Shown here: one piece after another, positions 1 to 5,707 of the stretch
Position numbering within the stretch: the stretch's first letter is position 1
Layout: each line of letters starts with the position of its first letter
Assembly: GCA_013619035.1 (NCBI GenBank)
Contig: JABXKX010000329.1
Location: 1 to 10,988, forward strand
Reading direction: 5' to 3'
Origin: Peptostreptococcaceae bacterium
GTDB lineage: Bacteria > Bacillota_A > Clostridia > Peptostreptococcales > Acidaminobacteraceae
DNA: 10,988 nt
Notes under the pieces: model-generated
Told to the model about the DNA's origin: nothing
Database searches by the model: none
What the model saw: only the letters and a program-made list of their open reading frames with translations
Translations under genes and position numbers: made by a program

Positions 1-1155
1 GAACATAATGAATTATATATGAAAAATGTATTTAATTTAATTGATCAATATCAAGTAGAGGCAGATCTTGCCATTACTTTTAAGAGACAAAGAAACGTTA
101 ATGAGTATTACAAACATTATGAGAAGAGTCAGAAGATTCAAGGTTTTGTATTTGAGTATATTCTCCAGATGAATAAACAGCAAATAGAAACCAACTCAAT
201 TGCTTATCTTGAGCTTCTTAATCAGACACGGTTATTACAAACAACAACCAATGTGATTATACTCGACTTAATCATATTGTCTATGTTGATTGTTTATGTC
301 ATCACTTCAAATATGGTAAAACCAATCAATGCGCTTTATAAATCAGCAGAAGAAATATCAGAGGGTAATTTTAAAACAGAAGATATCATCATTGATTCAG
401 ATAATGAATACCGTATGTTAGCAGAAGCCTTTAATAAGATGAAGAATAATATCGTCCTTCATATCGATACATTAAAACTTCAAGCAGAGATGGAAGCTGA
501 ACTTAAAGATGAACATATGAAGAATTTAAAGATGACCTATTTGTTAGAACGTGCAAAGCTTAGTGCCTTGCAGTCACAGATTAATCCTCACTTTTTATTC
601 AATACAATTAATGCGGGTGTTCAATTATCTGTAATAGAAAATGCTTCAAAAACAGGACACTTCCTTGAAACCATGTCCAGGTTATTCCGATACAATATGA
701 GAATGCAACAAGATTACTGTACTTTAGAAGATGAGATTAGAAATATAAAAGATTATTATGAATTACTGATAGTAAGATTTAGAGATAGAATTCAGTTTGA
801 ATTTATAGTAGAACCAGAAACGATGATGGTTTTAATGCCCCCAATGATTTTACAACCGATTGTTGAAAATTCTTATATACACGGACTAAGCAGTTTAGAA
901 CAAGGTGGAAAAATCACAATTATAAGTCAAATGATGTCTGATTATGTTGAAGTCATCATAAAAGACAATGGCGTTGGTATGAGTGAGAAAATCATTCATG
1001 AGATTATGAAGAAGAGTGAGTCAGAAAATATTGGTGTTAGAAATGTAAGAGAGCGATTAGAACTTTACTACCATCAAGAAAATCTGTTTGATATTAAGAA
1101 TAGCGACGGTGTAGAAGTGACAATAAAATTACCAATAGAGGTGAACGATGTATAA
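1..1155 (+). CDS. YesM/LytS-type sensor histidine kinase (5' partial)
   Basis: This is the membrane sensor kinase of a two-component pair, which autophosphorylates on histidine and passes the phosphate to the next gene's product. The frame is open to the window edge. The first in-frame ATG (position 19) leaves only one membrane segment, whereas the family normally has two flanking an extracellular domain, so the true start is probably upstream. Numbering from that Met: a helical, presumably extracellular stretch at 1-74, a transmembrane segment at about 76-98, HAMP at 99-150, and a coiled coil at 151-185. The His_kinase box QINPHFLFN has phospho-acceptor H191. The HATPase domain shows an N box (QPIVEN, 279-284), a G1 box (DNGVG, 316-320) and GVRNVRERL near 339. 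It overlaps the response regulator gene by 8 bases. By analogy with XylFII-LytS, it may receive its signal from the anchored binding protein encoded two genes downstream. Confidence 0.93.
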   Translation, partial: EHNELYMKNVFNLIDQYQVEADLAITFKRQRNVNEYYKHYEKSQKIQGFVFEYILQMNKQQIETNSIAYLELLNQTRLLQTTTNVIILDLIILSMLIVYVITSNMVKPINALYKSAEEISEGNFKTEDIIIDSDNEYRMLAEAFNKMKNNIVLHIDTLKLQAEMEAELKDEHMKNLKMTYLLERAKLSALQSQINPHFLFNTINAGVQLSVIENASKTGHFLETMSRLFRYNMRMQQDYCTLEDEIRNIKDYYELLIVRFRDRIQFEFIVEPETMMVLMPPMILQPIVENSYIHGLSSLEQGGKITIISQMMSDYVEVIIKDNGVGMSEKIIHEIMKKSESENIGVRNVRERLELYYHQENLFDIKNSDGVEVTIKLPIEVNDV

Positions 1156-2722
1156 AGTGCTGATAGCGGATGATGAATGGATTGTCCAAGAAGGAATCAA
1201 AGTAACTCTACAAAAACATTTCAGTAATATTGAAATTATAGGGATGGCTTCCACGGGTCGTGAAGCCATTGAAATGAATGCAGAAAAACATCCTGATATT
1301 ATTTTGATGGATATAAAAATGCCTGGGATCAATGGTATTGAAGCAATTGAAACCATTCGTAAAAGATACCATCAAACCCGTTTTGTTATCATCTCGGCTT
1401 ATGAACAATTTGAATATGCAAAACAGGCTGTAGAACTAGGTGTATGTGATTATATTCTAAAACCTATCAATCAAGCCAAACTTATTCAGGTCATTCAAAG
1501 GGCGATGGATGATATAGAAGAAGAACGAGAACAAAGAAGTCGTATGATCAGAAATCGAGAAAAACTAGAGCAAGTTATGCCAGTACTTGAAAAGGGCTTT
1601 ATTTATTCTCTTTTGATGAACACAGATTTTAAAAGAGAGTTGATTAAATATCAGGATATATTTGAAATAAAAAAAGAAAAGGCTTTTGTGTTTGTATTGG
1701 AGTTATCTCATAAAGATGAGGATCAATTGAGTACTGAAATTAAGAATGATTTATTGTATCCAAAGATTCAAAATACGATTAAATATAAATGTCATTGTGC
1801 GATTGGACCTATGATTATCAACAGAATTACAGTTGTGGTTTTTGAAGATCAATATGATTTTGAATATGAACAAAGGGTCAAAGCGATGGCTTTAGCTGAA
1901 ACGATTCTTGAAACAATTAACGAGCCTGATGTTTCATTAAAGATTGGTATTGGATCATGTTATCCTCTTGAGAAAACTAGAAATTCTCTCGAAGAAGCTA
2001 ATTATGCATTAACTAAAATTAATTTAGAAAATGTACTGCACCACAATGATATATTTGAACAGGATAGAGAAAATAACTATTCTTATACTGAGATTAAAGA
2101 CGATGAAATAGAAATTGTTCATTTAATGGTAACGGGTCAAAAAGAAGCGTTACAAGAATCTACAAATGCTTTTTTTGAAAAGTTAAGAACCAAATTTTCT
2201 CATGATACAATTGATTCAAGGAATATTATTTTAGAATTGATGGTTATGGTACTGAGTACCTCTTATAGAAACAATCTTAATGAATCCGATGTAGGGTACT
2301 CCTCTTATTTAAATGAGATTAAGAGATTTGATCAAATAATTCAACTAGAGAATTGGTGTATTCGAAAGATCAGTAGTATCTCTGATAAAATTCAAAACAA
2401 AAAGAACAGCCATGTATCAAATGTTATTATTAAAGCAAGAAGCTTTATAGATGAAAACTATGCTAAAGATATTGGATTAAATGATGTATCAAAAGAAGTT
2501 TCAATCAGTCCCCAATATTTCAGCACCATCTTTAAAGAAGAAATGGGATTAAACTTCGTAGAATATCTAAGGAACAAGAGAGTTGAAGTCGCAAAAGAGT
2601 TATTACGTTCTAAAGAGTATACTGTTAAGGAAATTTGTTATCAAATCGGCTATAATGATCCAAATTATTTTAGTCGGCTATTTAAAAAATTAGTAGGGGT
2701 TTCACCAACTGAATTTAAATAA
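1148..2722 (+). CDS. YesN-type response regulator, AraC-family DNA-binding output
   Basis: This is the transcription factor partner of the upstream kinase, 524 residues long, a usual size for the YesN group. The N-terminal receiver domain (1-120) has the acidic pocket D8/D9, phospho-acceptor D55 in LMDIKMPG, S83 and K105 in the LKP motif. A short charged helix follows at 120-140. Residues of about 170-300 look like the degenerate GGDEF-like domain common in YesN/CdaR-type regulators (LKIGIGS near 264-270, then an EEANYAL helix). The C-terminus (about 424-524) is a double helix-turn-helix AraC domain ending in the characteristic ICYQIGYNDPNYFSRLF stretch. The ATG lies inside the kinase gene's last codons and is preceded by AGAGGTG, so translation is probably coupled. 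A likely target is the downstream sugar transporter promoter, which is inference from position. Confidence 0.95.
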   Translation: MYKVLIADDEWIVQEGIKVTLQKHFSNIEIIGMASTGREAIEMNAEKHPDIILMDIKMPGINGIEAIETIRKRYHQTRFVIISAYEQFEYAKQAVELGVCDYILKPINQAKLIQVIQRAMDDIEEEREQRSRMIRNREKLEQVMPVLEKGFIYSLLMNTDFKRELIKYQDIFEIKKEKAFVFVLELSHKDEDQLSTEIKNDLLYPKIQNTIKYKCHCAIGPMIINRITVVVFEDQYDFEYEQRVKAMALAETILETINEPDVSLKIGIGSCYPLEKTRNSLEEANYALTKINLENVLHHNDIFEQDRENNYSYTEIKDDEIEIVHLMVTGQKEALQESTNAFFEKLRTKFSHDTIDSRNIILELMVMVLSTSYRNNLNESDVGYSSYLNEIKRFDQIIQLENWCIRKISSISDKIQNKKNSHVSNVIIKARSFIDENYAKDIGLNDVSKEVSISPQYFSTIFKEEMGLNFVEYLRNKRVEVAKELLRSKEYTVKEICYQIGYNDPNYFSRLFKKLVGVSPTEFK

Positions 2723-2723
2723 T

Positions 2724-2727
2724 GGAG
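2724..2727 (+). promoter_or_regulatory. Ribosome binding site setting the start of the anchored binding protein
   Basis: GGAG lies 6 bases before the ATG at 2734. The earlier in-frame ATG at 2722, which overlaps the upstream stop codon as TAATG, has no Shine-Dalgarno sequence in front of it. The 2734 start is therefore preferred. Confidence 0.7.
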
Positions 2728-2733
2728 AAAATA

Positions 2734-3795
2734 ATGAAAAAGAATGATGCGATTCGAAATGATTCAATAAATTCTATTAAGAAACAGATGGTTATAGGTA
2801 CTTTTATAATACTGACTTTGTTGCTACTTACGATTGTCATACTGTTCAGTCAAAGAGAATTTGATGACGGTGTGATAAAAATTGGATATAGTGCAGATAC
2901 TTTAGTTATAGAGCGGTGGAAACGCGATCAAGAACTATTTAAAGCTAAAGCTGAAGCAGAAGGTGTAGAAGTTATTTATCATAATGCCAATGAGAATAAC
3001 GATATGCAGGTGAAGCAGATTGAGAGTTTGATCAAAGAAAAAGTTGATGTGCTTGTTGTCATCCCTTATGATAAAGACGGAATATCAGCAGTTATCAATG
3101 AAGCAATTGAAAAAGGTATAAAAGTAATCGCTTATGATCGATTAATTAACAATGCTCCAGTAGATCTTTATTTATCATTTGATAATTTAAAGGTAGGTGA
3201 ATTGATGGCTATTGACCTTTTAGAAGTATCACCAAAGGGGAACTATATCATCATCAATGGTTCACCTGATGATAATAACTCTTCTATGTTTAATGAAGGT
3301 TATAAATCGATACTGAAGCCTTATGTAGAATCCGGTGCTATTAAAATTGTAAAAGAAGTTTGGGCAGACGATTGGAGAGAAGCACCTGCTTATGATGCTG
3401 TTATTGAAGTCATCAATTCAGGCATTGAAATCCATGGTATAATCGGAGCGAATGATCATCTAGCAGATGCAGCCATAAGAGCATTATCTGAAAATGGACT
3501 GGCTGGACAGGTACCGGTAGCCGGTCATGATGCTGATATCTCAGCCTGTCAACGTATAGTTGAAGGGACTCAACATGTCACTATTTATAAACCAATTAAA
3601 AATCTTGCTGAATCGGCAGTAGAGTATGCGATAAAACTTGCTTTGGGTGAAGAGATTCTAACCAGTGATACCATTTACAATGGCTTTGATGTACCTTATA
3701 TCAAATTAGATGTCATACCAGTGACGCGTGATAATTTGATGGAAACGGTCATAAAAGATGGCTTTCATAAAAGAGAAGATATATACAGGGATTAA
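2734..3795 (+). CDS. Membrane-anchored XylF-like sugar-binding protein (sensor component)
   Basis: This is a periplasmic-binding-protein fold of the RbsB/XylF class (Peripla_BP_4), 353 residues from this start. Residues 1-17 are polar and basic. Residues 18-38 form one hydrophobic segment with neither a lipobox cysteine nor an AxA cleavage site, so it should stay as a signal anchor. From residue 48 it aligns from memory with E. coli D-xylose-binding XylF almost end to end: IERWKRD, IPYD, AYDRLIN, YLSFDN, GSPDDNN, WADDW, GAND, GHDAD, IYKP and VIKDGFHK. Candidate ligand residues are R61, D135/R136, W214, N240, D266 and K286. H265 stands where XylF has glutamine. It follows the kinase and regulator genes and is not next to transporter genes. 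This fits XylFII, which in Clostridium beijerinckii complexes with a LytS kinase to sense xylose. The exact ligand (xylose or another aldose) is inferred. Confidence 0.88.
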   Translation: MKKNDAIRNDSINSIKKQMVIGTFIILTLLLLTIVILFSQREFDDGVIKIGYSADTLVIERWKRDQELFKAKAEAEGVEVIYHNANENNDMQVKQIESLIKEKVDVLVVIPYDKDGISAVINEAIEKGIKVIAYDRLINNAPVDLYLSFDNLKVGELMAIDLLEVSPKGNYIIINGSPDDNNSSMFNEGYKSILKPYVESGAIKIVKEVWADDWREAPAYDAVIEVINSGIEIHGIIGANDHLADAAIRALSENGLAGQVPVAGHDADISACQRIVEGTQHVTIYKPIKNLAESAVEYAIKLALGEEILTSDTIYNGFDVPYIKLDVIPVTRDNLMETVIKDGFHKREDIYRD

Positions 3796-3820
3796 GGATA
3801 TTTCACTTGAGTAATATACA

Positions 3821-3825
3821 AGGAG
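3821..3825 (+). promoter_or_regulatory. Ribosome binding site setting the nitroreductase start
   Basis: AGGAG lies 5 bases before the ATG at 3831. It lies downstream of a possible TTG start at 3807, so it can only serve the ATG. This fixes the start at 3831. Confidence 0.8.
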
Positions 3826-3830
3826 CGTTT

Positions 3831-4325
3831 ATGAACACAATAGATATTAGAAGAAGTATTAGATCTTATACAAATCAACCTGTTGAACAGGAAAAAATTG
3901 ATATGATTTTAAAAGCAGCGATGCAAGCACCATCAGCAGCCAATCAAAGACCATGGGAGTTTGTGGTGGTTACTAATAAAGAGTTGCTCGAAAAATTATC
4001 AGACTTGAGTCCTTACTCTAAAATGGTTTCAAGTGCACCTGTGGCGATTGTACTTGTGGGTAGAACTAAACGTATGGCGATTAAAGATATGTGGACTCAA
4101 GATATGGGTGCATGTACTCAAAATCTATTACTTGAAATAGTAGAACAAGGATTAGGTGGTGTTTGGTTAGGTGTTGCACCAAGTGAAGAACGGATGACAT
4201 TTGTTAGAGATGTTCTTCAACTCGAAAATGTTTTACCATTTGCCATTGTACCTTTTGGTTATTCAGATAGTAAGAATCATTATGTAGATCGTTATGAATC
4301 AGATAGAGTGACTTATTTAGACTAG
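3831..4325 (+). CDS. Small nitroreductase-family FMN-dependent oxidoreductase
   Basis: This is a cytoplasmic flavoprotein of the nitroreductase superfamily, which uses NAD(P)H to reduce nitro compounds, quinones or flavins. The physiological substrate cannot be read from the sequence. It is 164 residues long, the short single-domain form. Visible family signatures are RRSIRSY (7-13), contacting the FMN phosphate, APSAANQRPWEF (33-44), the helix DMGACTQNLLL (91-101), GLGGVWLG (107-114) and the C-terminal PFGY (141-144). It lies 35 bases after the anchored binding protein gene with no terminator between them. It is therefore probably the last gene of the regulatory operon, although no functional link to sugar sensing is evident. 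Its TAG stop codon lies inside the stem of the terminator that follows. Confidence 0.92.
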   Translation: MNTIDIRRSIRSYTNQPVEQEKIDMILKAAMQAPSAANQRPWEFVVVTNKELLEKLSDLSPYSKMVSSAPVAIVLVGRTKRMAIKDMWTQDMGACTQNLLLEIVEQGLGGVWLGVAPSEERMTFVRDVLQLENVLPFAIVPFGYSDSKNHYVDRYESDRVTYLD

Positions 4326-4349
4326 CAGATTTTCTGCTAGTATTTTTTT
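4321..4349 (+). terminator. Rho-independent terminator of the regulatory operon
   Basis: A 9-bp stem (ACTAGCAGA at 4321-4329 pairing with TCTGCTAGT at 4333-4341) with a 3-base TTT loop is followed by seven Ts at 4343-4349. The stem includes the nitroreductase stop codon. It separates the sensor operon from the transporter operon. Confidence 0.9.
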
Positions 4350-4368
4350 AATCTTAAAATAATGCAGA

Positions 4369-4385
4369 TAGGAGAACGTTTTCTT
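4369..4385 (+). promoter_or_regulatory. cre-like operator, upstream copy
   Basis: TAGGAGAACGTTTTCTT matches the downstream copy at 4431-4447 in 14 of 17 positions. The segment is close to palindromic around CG at 4377-4378. Read on the minus strand, AGAAAACGTTCTCC fits the CcpA operator consensus TGWAANCGNTNWCA except at its two end positions. CcpA control of sugar importers is well established in Firmicutes, but binding here is a prediction. Confidence 0.5.
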
Positions 4386-4392
4386 ACAACAG

Positions 4393-4423
4393 ATTAAAAA
4401 TGTCCTAATAGGTCATTTTTAAT
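4393..4423. repeat. 13-bp inverted repeat in the transporter control region
   Basis: The arms ATTAAAAATGTCC (4393-4405) and GGTCATTTTTAAT (4411-4423) are complementary at 12 of 13 positions around a 5-base TAATA centre. The midpoint (4408) practically coincides with the midpoint of the two flanking cre-like sites. It is not followed directly by a T run, so it does not look like a plain terminator. It may be an operator or the tip of a larger RNA hairpin. Confidence 0.7.
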
Positions 4424-4430
4424 TCCATGG

Positions 4431-4447
4431 TAGGAAAGCGTTTTTTT
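4431..4447 (+). promoter_or_regulatory. cre-like operator, downstream copy
   Basis: TAGGAAAGCGTTTTTTTT is the second copy of the 17-base element, displaced 62 bp from the first (about six helical turns). GGAAAGCGTTTTTT matches the cre consensus TGWAANCGNTNWCA at 11 of 14 positions. It lies just upstream of the candidate -10 box, where a bound repressor could block polymerase. Confidence 0.45.
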
Positions 4448-4450
4448 TCA

Positions 4451-4456
4451 TATACT
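4451..4456 (+). promoter_or_regulatory. Candidate -10 box of the chvE-mmsA-mmsB operon
   Basis: TATACT differs from TATAAT at one position and would start transcription about 30 bases before the chvE start codon. No good -35 box lies 17 bases upstream, where the sequence is around TGGTAG. That is what an activator-dependent promoter often looks like, but it also limits confidence in the call. Confidence 0.4.
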
Positions 4457-4482
4457 TAGCTTGTCAATTAAACAAAACAAAT

Positions 4483-4489
4483 GGAGGGG
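4483..4489 (+). promoter_or_regulatory. Strong ribosome binding site setting the chvE start
   Basis: GGAGGGG ends a few bases before the ATG at 4493. The in-frame ATG at 4481 lies upstream of this site and so cannot use it. Starting at 4493 also gives a standard lipoprotein signal beginning MKKLL. Confidence 0.85.
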
Positions 4490-4492
4490 ACA

Positions 4493-5605
4493 ATGAAAAA
4501 ATTATTATCAATGCTTTTAATACTTGTTATGGTTATGAGTGTGTTTGCAGGTTGTAGTAACAATGCTGATGGCGATGACGCTAAAGCGGGTTCAACTGTA
4601 GATATCGGAATTGTATTACCAACGAAAGAAGAACCAAGATGGGTTCAGGATGAAACAAGATTCAAAGATGCATTAAAAGATACAGAGTACAATGTAGAGA
4701 TTTTATTCTCTCAAGGTGACTCAGCTAGAGAAAAGCAAAATGTTGAGACTTTAATCGCTAAAGGTATCAAAATATTGATTATCACACCTCATGATGGTGC
4801 AGCAGCTGCAGCGGCAGTTGAAGCAGCTAAAGAAGAAGGTATCACAGTTATTTCTTATGATAGATTGGTAACTAATACTGATGCTGTTGATTACTATGTT
4901 ACATTTAACTCTATCTCAGTTGGTGCTGCTCAAGGTCAATACTTAGTAGATCAATTAAATGGCGCAACTGGTGAGAAATTATACTTATATGCTGGTGCAG
5001 CAACAGATAACAATGCATTCTTATTCTTCGAAGGCGCTTGGGCTGTATTACAACCTAAGATTGCTGACGGCACATTTGAAGTACAAAACTCAACAAAAGC
5101 TGTTGAATATATGAATAAAGCAACATTAACTAGAGAAGAGATGGGTGATATCATCGAGCAGATTACAACTGACTGGAAACCAGAAGTTGCAAAATCTAAA
5201 TCTGAGTCACATATTACTGCAGCACCACCAGCTGGTAATACATTTATCTTAGCTCCAAACGATGGTACAGCTAGATCAATCTATGATCAATTCTCTAAAG
5301 AAGAAGGTTTAACAATTTATGTAACAGGTCAAGATGCTGAAAAACCTTCTATCCAATATGTAATTGAAGGCAAACAATCAATGTCAGTTCTTAAAGATGT
5401 TAGAGATTTAGTAAATGGTGCAATTGCTACTGCTATTGATACATTAGAAGGTAAAACTGTTGATACTAACGGTTCTTATGATAATGGAAAAGTTGATGTA
5501 AAGGCTAAAGACATTAAAGTTATTACTGTAACTCAAGAGAATGTTAAAGCTACAATCATCGAGTCTGGATACTATGAAGCAAGTGAATTTACAGGATTAG
5601 AATAG
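4493..5605 (+). CDS. chvE: Multiple-monosaccharide ABC transporter, solute-binding lipoprotein ChvE
   Basis: This is the extracellular lipoprotein that captures monosaccharide and delivers it to MmsAB. It has 370 residues. The signal peptide MKKLLSMLLILVMVMSVFAGC ends in a lipobox with lipidated Cys21. The Peripla_BP_4 domain shows ChvE-type blocks: IVLPTKEEPRW (40-50), SYDRL (121-125), YYVTFN (134-139), TDNNAFLFFEG (171-181), APNDGTA (254-260) and GQDAEKPS (279-286). It differs clearly from the XylF-like sensor encoded upstream, with TGQDAE against AGHDAD and a longer segment at about 200-250 before APNDG. ChvE of Agrobacterium binds several aldoses (galactose, arabinose, xylose, glucose), so substrate range cannot be fixed here. 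It is first in the operon and followed by a hairpin, which suits a component needed in excess. Its codons look biased toward those of highly expressed genes (for example many ATC, TTC and AAC). Confidence 0.93.
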   Translation: MKKLLSMLLILVMVMSVFAGCSNNADGDDAKAGSTVDIGIVLPTKEEPRWVQDETRFKDALKDTEYNVEILFSQGDSAREKQNVETLIAKGIKILIITPHDGAAAAAAVEAAKEEGITVISYDRLVTNTDAVDYYVTFNSISVGAAQGQYLVDQLNGATGEKLYLYAGAATDNNAFLFFEGAWAVLQPKIADGTFEVQNSTKAVEYMNKATLTREEMGDIIEQITTDWKPEVAKSKSESHITAAPPAGNTFILAPNDGTARSIYDQFSKEEGLTIYVTGQDAEKPSIQYVIEGKQSMSVLKDVRDLVNGAIATAIDTLEGKTVDTNGSYDNGKVDVKAKDIKVITVTQENVKATIIESGYYEASEFTGLE

Positions 5606-5621
5606 TATCTCATCTTTAAAT

Positions 5622-5668
5622 TTAACACAAATAGTGATGGAGATACTTCATCACTATTTTAGTGTTAA
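5622..5668 (+). promoter_or_regulatory. Long intercistronic hairpin between chvE and mmsA
   Basis: The outer arm TTAACAC (5622-5628) pairs with GTGTTAA (5662-5668). The inner arm AAATAGTGATG (5629-5639) pairs with CATCACTATTT (5649-5659). Together they give 18 base pairs with only a 2-base bulge (TA, 5660-5661) and a 9-base loop. No T run follows, so full termination is unlikely. Such structures after binding-protein genes are known to protect the upstream mRNA and lower expression of the following genes. Confidence 0.75.
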
Positions 5669-5707
5669 TGGTTGAGAAATAAACTGATCATAGAATAGGA
5701 GTTACAC

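Noticed and set aside
1129..1408. Minus-strand open frames opposite the receiver domain
   Set aside because: They lie antisense to a well-supported receiver domain, have no ribosome binding site and show no recognisable motif.
2722..2733. Start of the anchored binding protein at the TAATG overlap (2722)
   Set aside because: No ribosome binding site precedes it, while GGAG sits correctly before the ATG at 2734. Translational coupling leaves it possible.
3807..3830. TTG start adding eight residues to the nitroreductase
   Set aside because: The AGGAG site lies inside this stretch and serves the ATG at 3831, and the extra residues do not belong to the family's N-terminus.
4481..4492. ATG at 4481 as the chvE start
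   Set aside because: It precedes the GGAGGGG ribosome binding site. The ATG at 4493 gives a standard lipoprotein signal.
4951..5154. Minus-strand open frame inside chvE
   Set aside because: It lies antisense to conserved ChvE motifs and shows no independent coding evidence.
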